Assembly: GCA_030411725.1 (NCBI GenBank) | Contig: MU839838.1 | Location: 868,001 to 932,000, forward strand | Source: Echria macrotheca | Taxonomy: Eukaryota > Ascomycota > Sordariomycetes > Sordariales > Schizotheciaceae | Direction: 5' to 3' | Length of the DNA stretch: 64,000 bases | Shown: piece after piece, positions 22,572-34,073 of the stretch | Numbering within the stretch: position 1 is the first letter of the stretch | How the letters are laid out: each line of letters opens with the position of its first letter | Program-made: the position numbers and the translations under genes | The notes under the pieces: generated by a model | What the model saw: only the letters and a program-made list of their open reading frames with translations | Told to the model about the DNA's origin: nothing | Databases searched by the model: none

Positions 22572-23356
22572 TCAAAGCGCAAAAGCAACAGCAACGCCCA
22601 AAACCGCCACCATGAAACCGGCCCGCTCGCGGCCCGCCCCGGCAGTCTGGAACGGCGGCGGCGCAGAAACCGTGCCCGTCGGTGCGGGATACCCACCACC
22701 ACCGCCGCCGTACATGCTGCTACCGCTCCCGCTATCGCTCCCGCTTCCACCGCCGTAGCCCCATCCCTCCGAGGTGAACGACGAGGGCGACTCCTCGCTG
22801 ATGAAGCTGCTCGGCGCCGCCTCCGGTGCAGCAGTCACAGACGACGGAGGAGAAGTGGCCGGGGCGGAGAAGTCAGGGGGCAGCTCGACGCTGTTCTGGA
22901 TGGCGCATGTCTTTGGGTCGAGGCCCTGTATTATTGAGAATTCATCATTAGCACTCCGCTTCTTCAGGATCGGGAATGCCCAGTCAAACATACGTTGGGA
23001 CAGCACAGGTCCTGAACGAGGCAGAATGAGCCGCCGGGACAGCCCCCTATATGGTTGTTAGTTGCTGGTGGTGGCAGTCTTAACAGAGGAGGGAGTAGGT
23101 ACATACACTTGGCATCACAGCACGTCTCGCCCAGCCCGGGGTTGACGCACAGCCGCGGCTTGGTCTCGGTCGCCGGGACGCACTCGATGTAGCCCGGGCC
23201 GAAGGCGTCTACGCAGTTGGCCCCCGTGCCGGTCGTCTCGTCCGGGTCGAAGGCCTGGCGCTTGTTGAGGCCGCCGTAGGGCGTGAGCATGTTGCTCGCG
23301 GCGTCGACGAGGCCGCTGCCGAGGGCGGTTGCGGCAAGGATGAAGGTGGTGCGCAT
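22572..23356 (-). CDS. secreted Cys-rich GPI-anchored protein
   Basis: Three exons: 23356-23107, 23046-22994, 22925-22572, giving 218 residues in frame. Donors GTATGT/GTATGT and acceptors TAG/CAG fit. There is a signal peptide of about 19 residues (MRTTFILAATALGSGLVDA). Residues 45-115 hold about ten cysteines in patterns such as GETCCDAKWGCPGGSFC and LVQDLCCPN. A Ser/Pro/Gly-rich stalk with tandem GSGSDSGSGS and GGGGGGY follows. The last 18 residues are hydrophobic (GFMVAVLGVAVAFAL), a GPI signal. The Cys pattern recalls small wall-associated ascomycete proteins of unknown role; I cannot name a family. Codon use changes little along the gene. Confidence 0.8.
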
Positions 23357-25416
23357 TTTTGTTTTTCCTTTTTAGTTCGTCGATATGTGCGATGGTGTTG
23401 GTGTATAAGGGCCGTATATAACAGGGACAGGAAGGGATATTCCGGTAGACACCTCGAACGAGTGACGATGTCTCGGATGAACGAGTGTCCAAAAAGGAAT
23501 GCAAAAATGACTGATGTCTTTTTCTTGGGAAGAGATTCCACACCGAAACAGCTCAGGAGGGAGGAGGAGGATGTGGTGGTGGTGTACTTCGGTCCCCTCG
23601 ACTTATAACTCTCGGGGGAGCCGTCCGCGAACACACAATTCTCGTCCGGCCAGGTCACCCCAGACTGACTGCCTCGGTGCGCAGTGTCACCCTACTCCCG
23701 TCCCAATTCCATCCCATCCATTCATCCATCCCCAATACTCTCCTCGGGACTGCCTCGAGCCAGTCTGCTGAGCCCCAAGCGGCTGAGACGGTAGACCGAG
23801 AATTCAGGGGTGGACCGAAAATCGAGCGAGAGGCGAACTAGCTACTGAACATGCGGTGCGACCCCTCTCACTGGCTCCTCCCGTCTGTTCTTCGCGCCTG
23901 CTGCTGGTCGATCCCGGCATCCAATGAGCGGGCCGCAACCTCGTTTTTGTGTACGTCGCCCGGCAGACAAGAGATGTACTGTGGCAGACAAAGCCACCGC
24001 CCGTTTTGTTGCGTGTATTGGACGGACCGGGTTGGCTCAAACCACCCGCAGCACCGGGTTCTTGCAACGTGTAGTTACCCCTGAACGGCATCGTGGTTGG
24101 TCGGTGCCCCTCCTCCTCCAACATCAACCCTGCCTCGTGAGGCAGCGCTCTCGTTCGTTCATTTTTGTGTTCTCAAGCAGGGGATCTCAGAGAGAGAGAA
24201 AAAATTAGGGTGTTGCGAAATGAACAAGGCGTTTTTTTTTCTCCGTTTCGCGTTTCACAACACCGACGAAAAAAATGTATCTTCAGCCCTCGGCGACGGG
24301 CAGATGCAGAAAACTTGGCGGACGCGTGTCGATTGGGTCGGTGCTAAGGTTCGGGATCGACGGCTGATCGTTGCCGAGCATCGCTCGGGTGTGCTGCGCC
24401 ACGGCTGGGGGGATGCAACGGTTGTGGTCTGGTGGTTGGGTGGTGTTCAGGTGGGCGAGTCGGGGCCTCCTGAATTTAGAACAAAGATGCAGGACAATAT
24501 TATACTGGAGACGACGGTATTTGCCGTTCTGGCCAATGAGTCTAGGTGGTGAGAAAATGCTTGGGTGTCTTGTGGAGTCTTGATTTAAAGGTTTAATATC
24601 GGTTTGTTTCGACGCCTGGGTTTTACTTTTCTGGTCCCGGGCTGGAGAGATTGTGACGAGAGAGGATCTTGCGGGAGATGGCTTCAATGGGGGGGAGGAG
24701 AGTGAAACTTGTTCAAGGTTCATGGCGCTGTGGTGTTTCAAGGTTGAAATGAGGACTATTTTCACAGGACATGCTTCGGCCGTGCTAATATCCGAATTCC
24801 TCCAAGTTTTTGGGCCGAACTACCTATTCGATGCAACGGAGATTTCCATGCCAGATGTGGAAGCCAGTTATAATCTCCTGTCGGCTTCTTATCGAGGCGT
24901 GCCAGTCAACAGTCTTTTTCGAACCGCAAGACGAGCCCATTAGAAAAGCAACGTTGTGATGTCGAATAGGTACCTAGGTAGGTTTCTAGTGCTCTGGAAT
25001 GAGGGTTAACATGCTAGTCTGTGGCATATTCTTCCGCTAATCTCCTAGACTCTGGGCCAGGGAATCTGGAACTGAATTCTATGTTCTAGTCTTGTTTACG
25101 TGCGGTCAGGCTTCCTGGCGGTCGCTGACCTTAGTGAAGAAAGTTACGTGCCTTAGGTACCTTAGGTCCCCTAGCATCCACGGGTAAATGTGTCAGAATC
25201 TGAGCCCTGGCAGACCTTTTAGCAAGGGAACTATCAAATTGCGAATGCAGGGATTCAAAACCCACTGCAGGAGTTGTATTCCATCAAAGTGACCCATCCC
25301 GGACAACCAAGGGGATCACAACAACAGAACCTCAACTTCACATCGATACAACCTCACATCTTGTGTACAATACGCAACGGATGGGTATATAAGAAGCTAG
25401 GACGAGCAAAACAATC
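23357..25416. other. long intergenic stretch, no gene seen
   Basis: Frames up to 160 codons occur on both strands without domains or plausible starts. TACCTAGGTAGGTTTC (about 24970) and CTTAGGTACCTTAGG (about 25153) are further copies of the dispersed palindromic tract. A TATATAAGAAG motif at about 25386 lies 30 bp upstream of the 5S rRNA gene. Confidence 0.45.
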
Positions 25417-25535
25417 ACATACGACCATACCTACCAGAGAACTCGGGATCCCGTCCGCTCTCCCATAGATAAGCTGGTAAGGGCCAGACTAGTAGTTGGG
25501 TCGGTTTCGACCAGCGAATCCCTGGTGTTGCATGT
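25417..25535 (+). rRNA. 5S ribosomal RNA gene (variant)
   Basis: About 119 nt, transcribed by RNA polymerase III. It begins with ACATACGACCATA, the classic ascomycete 5S start, and carries the conserved ATCCCGTCCGCTCT, GACTAGTAGTTGGG and CCAGCGAATCCC blocks before a T-run. Helix II pairs CCTACCAG with CTGGTAAGG, with the expected bulge. The 3' end can pair with the 5' end with one mismatch. The hairpin after GTTGGG reads GGTCG-GTTT-CGACC instead of the usual GTGG-GTGA-CCAC, so the stem is kept by compensatory changes. A lone 5S gene among protein genes fits the dispersed 5S organisation of Neurospora-like fungi. Confidence 0.88.
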
Positions 25536-25543
25536 TTTTTTTT
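25535..25543 (+). terminator. RNA polymerase III T-run terminator
   Basis: Nine consecutive T residues at the 3' end of the 5S sequence, the normal Pol III stop signal. Confidence 0.8.
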
Positions 25544-28500
25544 GGTCGTTGGTTTATGTTTCAATACCATTTTTCTCTCTTTTGCTCTGGTCCTTTCTTA
25601 TTTTCATTATATGTCATCAAGGTATATGAGCTAGTCAACACTCGTTGCACTTTCAAAAGAGCTGCGCGTGTTCCTGCACCAGTTGACGTTGGTTTTGAAG
25701 TAAAACTTGACACAGTATCCCCATCGTACAGCTTGAGTGGCACTTCGTCAGTAACTTCAGCGGGTGGGTTGAGCTCGAAGGGATAAAGAGAGGCGGTGTT
25801 GAGTTGGTCGTAGTACATTGCTCTCCGGGAGAAAGATGGATTTCGGATTGTCGCCTCTGTTGGTGTACTTTGCCTGTAAGCCTTCCGGACCGCACGACCA
25901 TACCGCCACACATCAGCTCTGCGTTATGGGCTAAAACTTAGCGGTTGGTGCGCTGTAACCAGGATTGTCGCGCCTGTGCATAGGTGTTGCATTGAAAAGA
26001 TCAAATTTTGCCCTTTAAATGGCCCCTGTGGGTGACAAGGCTGTGACAGCTGGAAAAGTGGAGGGGGTGTGGCAGGATCATTTGCGCGTGTCCCGAGACG
26101 GTCTCATATTTAGACTAATGCCATCTGAGAGATGCACAGCACTGCAAATCACACTGCCGGGAAAATATTTTCTCCCGAGCCGGCGAAGCGGGGTTGGCGT
26201 CACTAAACGGTTTTTTTTCGGATACCTCGACAGACTGATGATGACAACAACGATCTTGGCGGGAGACAGTCGAGGAAATAGTCATGGCGGGCTCCCGTAA
26301 CCAAGAAATGTGTGGCGGAATCGGATTTAGTCTCTAAAATGCCTATGAGGAAGACTTGCAGGCGAGATCTGCTTAGAAACCGCCTCTTCTGGGTCAGATA
26401 GTTGCGAAATACGCTTATTTGCTGGCGATTGCTATAAAACTCGGGACAGGGTGTGAATGCTGAGCGAAATCTGCAGTTCAGGCCTGTAGAGCCAGCCCTG
26501 GCCCATGAATGGAGACTGGACCATTGGCCAATCCCTGTGGATTGAAAATAATCACGGTTTAGTATTCCTCCGGCGGCTGACTTCGGTTAACTCGGTTGGT
26601 CCTCTAAAAAACAACGCAATGTGTATTCCAATCAACCACCCCTAGTAAATAGGATCGAAAGTTATAAATCCAACCTGACCCGCACCGAATACCCAAAAGC
26701 CATCGCAGCCCCAGAAACAACATCAATTATCACGGTCCCAGCACCATCGTGGGCAGCAGACGACCCCCGCCTGCGAGACGAGCTCGCTCAGCAAGGCTAT
26801 CTCAGAGCCTACACCGAGGCAGGGGCAACAGCAATTCTCACTCTCGCCTCTGCTGTCGATATTGATTGGCTCCGCACTGTACGGGATGCTGTAGCTCCGC
26901 TGGAGCGGTTCTGGCCCATCAGGACAGTACCCACAGCTATCATACCGAGTAAGACCATACAAGACCTTTTAGACACGCAACAGTTAGCTTTTTGACAGAT
27001 CCCTCAGCACAGCTTCCGGTAACAATCGGAGCCGCGGGAACAGCGGAGCGACTGAACTCGAGATACCGCAGTTATCCACCAGACTACACGCGAACCAGTC
27101 CACCACGGCACACTCAAGCATCTACTCATCTTTCTACCCAATACCGCTGAACCCCTTCCGTTTATTGCCGAAACTACAGGACCAAGGCTCAGTTGCACCC
27201 ACCCGTATTACACCTACCACCCCTCGAAGCCAAGCTACATCTCAAGCTGAGAAAAGCCCAACTCAGTCGACAGCACTCTACGTATTAACACCCACTCAAT
27301 ATCCATCACTATCACAAACACCCTGGAACCAGCAGCCAGCAGTCTTTGCCGTTACTCCCTCGTTCCAGCCACCGTGACACTCCCCCCCGATACAAGCTCC
27401 TCTGAGCCGGACTCGGATACCCGTGCCCCACCCACTGCCTACCGCCTACCACACACAGGAACTCTCCTCCCCTGTATCGTCACCCTAGGATCAACCTTGG
27501 ATATCATCGTTGCCCCTGGAGGTATAAGTCTGTCTCCGGACGTAAGTGTGACCATCTAGCGCCGATATCCCGGCAGTACCTATTCAACCAAGGTCACCGC
27601 AACCGTAAACAAAACACTTAAGAATGCGACTTCGCCCAAGGCCAAAACGCCTAGGGTTGTCACAGCCACATCGGTGATATTTTGTATGTAAGGGTCGGGT
27701 TTCTTCTATGCGTTTTTGGGAGACTTTGTCGGAGGCCGGGTTTAAGATTACACTATTCAAGACGTTTCCAGATAAGAGTGATTTTCTTCCAAGCGGGCTG
27801 TAGCAAACATGAGGGAAGCTGTGCCAGAAATTTGTGGGGTGTGCCTCTGGGCCTACACAATTAGAGCTCTGGTCAAGATTCCCCAGGATATGCAAGACGC
27901 CTTGCGACAGCTGGTCCTCACACCCCTTGGTGGGTGGGGCTTGAATCTGTTGTGTGTCATAAGCTAGTAGGAGGTATGCCTCACGAGGAGTTTTGGCCTT
28001 CGTCATTGGGACCACCACATCGCTCTCATAAAGCGCTGGCGGGCGGCCGGCCTCCTGTGCGAGTTTTGCTAGCGCACACAGCCTGACGGCCGTAGTGGTG
28101 GGGGTGAATGGCAGCAACGCATCATGCCTTTTGGCGAGACAACGCGCCTATCAAGCCCAAGGCCACCCACCCACCCACCAACAGCCAATTAAAGATAAGC
28201 GCATGCAGTACATGCGACGAGTCAAAGTCTTGCCTGGGCACCAAGAGGTAAGCTATGCATGCATGCACAGACGACCAGTGCACGGCGGCGGTTCAATTTG
28301 CCTAATGGCTGCCTTGTTCTCGGCATTACTCAGCGCTGGTATTGCTCTCTCGGTGAGCCAATGTCCCCTGTCGCGTTGATGGCGCATGCGCGGTAGACGC
28401 GCTATCTAAACCAATTTTCATAACGCCCTCTTTTCAAGCCCTTTCTCAATTGGTAGCCTCGCCGGTTCCCATCTGGAAGGTAGTGGCCGCACACCAACAA

Positions 28501-28746
28501 AGTTGTGAGTGGGGGCGGTGACGAAAGACAGTCTGAGTCGCCTCCTTCGGTGACAGATCAGGCACCTCGTGCCTAGTGCATCTGCCGCTGATTCCGGGTT
28601 GAGTCCTTTTTGTGAGCTTTCTGCCCAAATCGTATCCGGTACATATGTGCCGGAATCACCACCCCCATGGTTCTTCGCACGTTTTTTATAACTGTGCAGC
28701 ATGCTCGTCCGCCAGCGACTCTTGGAAGCCGGAGCTTACTGACTGC
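25544..28746. other. long gene-poor stretch
   Basis: No intact gene was found. The middle (26621-27559) holds broken Pro/Thr/Ser-rich frames described separately. The 28090-28750 part has a short CCCACCCACCCACC run and the leader of the next gene. Confidence 0.4.
26621..27559 (+). pseudogene. possible decayed Pro/Thr/Ser-rich gene
   Basis: Three consecutive plus-strand frames (26621-26995, 27165-27377, 27374-27559) share a Pro/Thr/Ser/Ala-rich composition. The last contains STLDIIVAPGGISLSPD, which resembles the repeated APGGxxxSL segments of some secreted fungal proteins. Frames are interrupted by stops and offset from one another, and no signal peptide opens the series. It may be a degraded gene, or one with introns I could not place. 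The resemblance is weak. Confidence 0.2.
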
Positions 28747-31498
28747 ATGATGCAGCATCTGGTTTTTTACTTCACCTCTGCGGTCCTCTGGCTCACGTTT
28801 TGCCGTCACTGCGGGGCCGAAACCTCATCCACCAGCCTTGTCGACATTTACAGACCCTATCTGACACACCTACCTAACGACCCAGCGAGTTTCAACCCTT
28901 TTCTAGGCGGGCAGAACTTCAGGATTTGCTGCCAGCTAGCCGTCAACGAAAGTCTCGCCATCGAGAATGACACACTTGTTATTCGGCCGGGCCAGACCTT
29001 CTACCGTGGCGACATCGCCGTGCTAGAGAGGTTTCCCCAGTTTCCCTGCGTCGCCACGTTCAATGGCACCATGGAAGGCCCGCCGCAGGATTTTTGGACT
29101 CCGTATTCATGGTGTCGCCGCCGCTGCCCCGGCTGGTCCTTGGCCAAACCCGACAACTTCAGCAGCTGGCTCAAGCCACTCTCCGCCTTCATCCTGCCGT
29201 CTCTGATTTTCTGCCTTAGTATTCCGCGGCGTCGGCGGATCCACATCCCTAGGACCCTTTTTGCGAAGCCTAAGAGTCTAGTGGGAGCACTCTTCTTTCT
29301 CCTCAAAATTCCCGCAGCATCAGCCATTGTCTCGGTTGAAATCCTCGTCTGGCTCTCAGTTGTCTTCGCCATCTCGGGTCCAATCTTGGTTTCCACCGTT
29401 TACGAGGCATTGCTGGATGCTGCCACGCTCAAATTCCTGCAACAGCGCATCGGCTCCAACTCGCTGTCAGTCCGCATACGAGCACATGCGTTGCTCGTTG
29501 TGCTGCTGGGAAATCTAGACTTTGGGCCGGCATGGCACCACGCCATGCTCCGGGTTAGGGCACTCTCACAGGAGCCCATCTTGGCTCGGCTCAGCGCAGT
29601 GACTACGCCGGTTGCATCGTCGACAAGCCCATCGTCTTTGAAAACCAGCTTTCCAGGAGTACTGCCGGCCACAGTTCCAATCCCGAGTCCCCAAGGCGGG
29701 GTTTCATCAGCGGCCGCCAACGATGGTAACCCGCCCGAGCTCCTTTCCATTAAATCCAAGCTCCAGGCAATGTTGGATTCTCAGAACAGCTTTGGTACCG
29801 CCGTCGGTGTGCCCGTTCTCTTCTATGTTGCCGCCTTCAGTTGGAGCGTATACGAAATCGAGTCCTCATATGGCAGTTTGTAAGTTTTAGGAACCTGAAT
29901 CGCGTTGGGGGGGGGGGGGGGGGGGGGGGGCGGGGGGGGGGGGGGGGGGGGGCGGGGGGGGCGGCGGGGCGGGANNNNNNNNNNTGTCCGGTTTATTAGT
30001 TTTTGTCCCCGTAATGTTGTTGCTTTAAACAAAAGTCGCCCCATTTTGGCATTTTTTAATTTTTTTTCACAGCAACACCCCCCCCCCCCCCCCCCCCCCC
30101 CCGGTCCTCTCAATCGATGGGAGGAATTCCCAATCAATGTGTACAGTGCCATCGACTAACAAGACTCCTAGCTCATCCGCTCATCAACTCGCGTTTGGGC
30201 TCATATGGATGATAATTCCGCACATTGCACTCGTAACCAGTTTTCTATTAGCCGGGAGTAACCCGAATGTCTGCCAGGGTATCGTGCCCCAGGAGGGGCA
30301 ACTCGCCATTGACGACAACCACAGCGGGGCGGCCTCTTCCACCCTCCTTGTCCGACAGCAGCACCAGACAGGTGGCGGTGGTGAAACAGGGTCCTGCCTG
30401 AAGCGGGTTCTCAGTGACGGAGTCAGAGCAGTCTGGCGCGAACCCAGTTACAAGCTTTCGCCGTACAAAGCAGCCTGGGTGTGGAATCGAGGAACCAACA
30501 AAGCCATGTGGATCGCGAGGCTTGCTGACGAATACCATCTCAACTCGATCCACGACGAAATACTTCAGCATCGCTTTGGTAGCATCTTGTGGATGTCAGG
30601 GCTGTTGGCCTTTGTTCTCATCTTCATCCCCGTCTTCTTTGGCGCCCTCGTGAGGTAAGTGCTACTTACTTTACCTTCCCTACCCGAGATATAATTATGT
30701 CAAAAGGCTATGCCGAGCTGGCGGCGGTTTCTGACACTGCTATTGACGTGTAGCTACACGACCCCCCAGGTTGGGTTCAGCTGCCGATCGTTGACAATGT
30801 TGTTGTATGGAATGATCCAGCTCGTTCTCATCCTGCTCTCCCTTGCGGACATGGTTATATGGCGGCGTGGGGCCGACGGGAGGGTAATTCACGAACCCGA
30901 CATGGTCCAAAAGTCCGATACGGTTGGCGGGTACGTGTGGTACTCCGCCTTCACCGTGTCCGTTCTCATCAGCGTGTTTACATCTCTCGGTGGTACTGGT
31001 ATGTGATTGTTTTTTCACCGTTACTCTTTTCCACTGCGATACTGTCCATTCAATGTCGTAATTTGCTTCTGAGCTAATCTGTAAATCGGTCACCACCACT
31101 AGTTTTCATGATGATTGGCCTATACAGCAACTGTCTGTGCTTTATCCAGGTAGGATAGTCCCATTTGGCCCTCAAGCTTTCTCGTATAAAAGCGACTTTG
31201 TACCCTAGCTTACATCTCCGTCCAGGCTCGATATTGGTTGGTTGCCTTGTCGGACCCGAATGCACTTGTCTTTTGGAACGGAGCGACGGATGCTCAGCTG
31301 TACTACTCAATGACATGGTGGTTTCCTGCGGGCGTGGTTGCGGCGACCTTCATGGTTTTGGTTGCGTATCTGGGTTGGTGGTATCAACAGCATCTCAGAG
31401 CACGGTTTCATGACCTGGTTTCAGGCATTGACCTTCTGAACGAGAATCATTTGAAAGAGAGCGCAGGGATAGGATCTGACGAACTAAGAAGCTTTTAG
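28747..31498 (+). CDS. large multi-spanning membrane protein of unknown function
   Basis: Five exons: 28747-29879, 30172-30654, 30754-30998, 31103-31149, 31226-31498, giving 726 residues in frame. The start is the first ATG of the open frame; the preceding 45 codons lack ATG. Residues 1-25 look like a signal peptide (QHLVFYFTSAVLWLTF). A Cys-containing extracellular part follows (NFRICCQL...WTPYSWCRRRCPGW), then about nine hydrophobic segments, for example SVEILVWLSVVFAISGPILV, GLIWMIIPHIALVTSFLLA and GVVAATFMVLVAYLGWWY. The loop near residues 300-345 is Ser/Pro-rich. I recognise no named family; similar architectures occur among uncharacterised ascomycete integral membrane proteins. Intron 1 contains the poly-G/gap/poly-C segment. 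Exon 4 is only 47 nt. Confidence 0.8.
29907..30102. repeat. poly-G tract, 10-N assembly gap and poly-C tract inside an intron
   Basis: From 29907 to 29973 the sequence is almost pure G with a few C interruptions. Ten N follow at 29975-29984, and 25 C run from 30078 to 30102. All lie in intron 1 (29880-30171) of the membrane-protein gene. The G and C runs are complementary in the transcript. The true gap length is unknown. Confidence 0.9.
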
Positions 31499-31921
31499 GA
31501 TGGTATGGGGAGTGGAATAGTTGTCGTTGTTACCGTTTTCGCTTTTGGGGCGCCTTTGGATGTGGTCTGGAAGCTACAAATAACATATTGACTATTAGGA
31601 GATGTACAAGTACAGAGCTAGAGGCATCACTGTGATAAAATACAGGGTTTATAAGTTTACAGCTGTAGGAGTGATGGCGACCGGTACCGATGGTGCCTTT
31701 GAAACCAAGTTCAGATCTAGTTATTAAAATGAAGTAATTTCTAATAGTTACTATTAAAACCCCTATTAATGAGAGCTATACGCTAGGTATAGCGTTCCAG
31801 TAATTAATTCTTTTTGGGCCGCACCCATAATGGTAAGTATATTAGAGGCCCTATTACATCGTAATTAAATTCCACCCAAAGGCTACGTAAGCCCTGTCAT
31901 TTCCCCGGAGCTCCGGTCCCG
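31499..31921. other. intergenic between convergent genes
   Basis: An AT-rich pocket (about 31700-31870, for example TAATAGTTACTATTAAAACC) whose base composition resembles the RIP island farther right. It may be a small mutated repeat remnant. No gene is seen. Confidence 0.4.
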
Positions 31922-34073
31922 CTAAGCAACCATTCCTGCAGAGTCCTGCTGCCTGGTCTCGCTGGCTGCCTCAAATATTCCGTCATAAAGATGTCTAACC
32001 ATCTGCAAATCTGACCCATGCTCCAAAACTCCAATATCATGCCCCCTAGATTTTAGGAAGGCTATCCTGGAATCGTCGAACGCGTTTTCAAATACCATCT
32101 AAAGTGGATAAAGTTAGCATTGATAACACAGTCATACTTGGCAGCGAGGTGTTATCAAACCTTATTTGGTACAAGTTGGTCGTGGAATCTGGGCTCTACC
32201 ACGGCCTGGTGAAGATTCATGCTTCTATCGAGCACATTCCAGAGACTTTGTGTGGTTGCCGTGATAATGCGTGAGCCTCCGGCGGCCCCGGTGACGAGAT
32301 AGAGCGTACCGTTACTCAGATGCTCCACTATAACAGGGCTGATGGACGAGAAGGGACGTTTGCCGGGTTTGATGTAGTTCGACGAGGAGGGTATGTAGCC
32401 GAAGGCGTTGGTAGAATTCGGCAAGGAGAAATCGTTCATCTCATTGTTCATGAGGATCCCTGTCTCGCGGTCCATGAGGAGCGACCCGAAAAGAAGGTTG
32501 ACGGTGCTAGTCAGCGAAACTGCCAGGCCTGAGGCGTCGGCGACAGATACGTGTGATGTGCCGGGGCTGCACTCTGTTAGCGACATAGAAAGTGAAAAGG
32601 TCGACCTTCCGACCAGGTGGGACACCCAACGTTTCCAAGCTTTCTATCCCATCTGGATTGTATGCTTCCACGGGTTGCGTCTGGTTATCTAGAATCTTTG
32701 ACCGAGTCTCTGCAGCTGTTTCGTCAGACAGCATCGACAGTTGATAGTCCTCAGCGCCTTTGATGAAATCGGGATCGCCCAGCTTGGTTCGCTATGCCGG
32801 TCTATTAGTTTTCAATAATTGCCTATTAAGAATGTGGGAGGTTACCGCGCCGTAGGCGAATCTGATCGCTTCATCGAGCCGGTGGGTGGTGAGGTTGATG
32901 CTCCCGGGATCCCCAACGCCATCATAGCCTAGAATGGTTTTGAGGATCTTCAGTACCACAATACCGCTAGTTGGAGCCCCGCAGCTGGTGATTCGAAAAT
33001 TTTTGTATGTGATAGATCGCGGTGGGCGACTCAAGGCCTTGTACTGTCGGAGATCCTCGAGCGTCATAATGCCGTCGGCATCAGCCAACGCCTTGACGGT
33101 CGACTTGGCGACAGGGCCAGTATAGAAAGCTTCGGGTCCGCGTTCAGCAATAGCTTGTAGGACCCTGGCGTAGCGTTTTCTCGTCATAAGATCTCCCGCC
33201 CTTAGTCTTATCCCTCGAGGGGCGAAGTCTGGGGCCCAGGCAGGGCTAAGGAATACATCGTCTTTATTCAGCAAATCCATATAATACCCCAAGTCTTTCC
33301 CAATAACAAAGCCGCTCTCAGCAAGCTTGACTGCTGGAGCAACCAATTTCGCCCAAGGGAGCCGGCCATATTTCGTATGGAGCTGATGAAGACCTTGGAC
33401 TTCGCCCGGGATCCCACTGCGGTAAACGTTGGATTGTGAACTGGATGACTAGGTTTTAGAATGAATACTTACCTCGCCGAACCCCCAAAGATGGAGGCAT
33501 TGGTATTGCCGTCAAACATGGCTTCAAAACTCGCTGCGGGCGCTGTCTCCCGGAAATCTATGAATTCGTAGGTGCCATTGTCGCTTCTGACTAACATGAA
33601 GCCCCCACCACCGATGCCCGTAAGATGCAAACCTGGCAGGTGTTAAGAGCGGATGGGATATATCACTCGTTTCTCTCCTCTAGGAAAACCTACCGACAAC
33701 ACCGAGGCAGAATTGGACTCCGACGGCCTAGACGGGTGGTACCCCTGGTTAGTAGCTGAGCACATTAACAGAGAAAAAAAATGGAAGCACGTACAGCATC
33801 TGCAGCATTACCTCCACTACTCAAAATCTCAATTCCCACCGCGGTACATCGGCTGTCCAGCGAGGAAACGGCGCCCCGCCGTCCTTGGCCTGGAGTGAGC
33901 CAGCCAGGAGATGACTGCTGGCCGTCCAAGCCTAAGGCAGTGCGACAAAGGAGAAAAAGACTGAGTAGGGCGAACAACGAAATCATGAGTGCCTCGCAGT
34001 TCCTACGCTTGAGGACTTTGTTGGCGTTTGCACAAAGGGTCCTAGGAGAATTAGGAGTGTCCCTGCGGACCAT
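31922..34073 (-). CDS. gamma-glutamyltranspeptidase
   Basis: Seven exons: 34073-33795, 33727-33694, 33632-33473, 33416-32846, 32791-32626, 32573-32161, 32098-31922, giving 599 residues in frame. The enzyme cleaves or transfers the gamma-glutamyl group of glutathione and is usually secretory or vacuolar. It is an Ntn hydrolase that self-cleaves before a Thr. The catalytic Thr is in CSPGTSHVSVADASG, followed by AVSLTSTVNLLFGS. Family blocks NAADAAVGVQFCLGVVG, GIGGGGFMLV, FRETAPAA and GSASGIPGEVQG are intact. The N-terminal hydrophobic segment (MISLFALLSLFLLCRTALG) starts at 33986 and could be the true start as a signal peptide; from 34073 it would be a type II anchor. The intron 32574-32625 is the least certain. 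Confidence 0.92.

Noticed and set aside
24097..24552. 151-codon plus-strand frame
   Set aside because: Composition looks random, no family match, and an equally long antisense frame overlaps.
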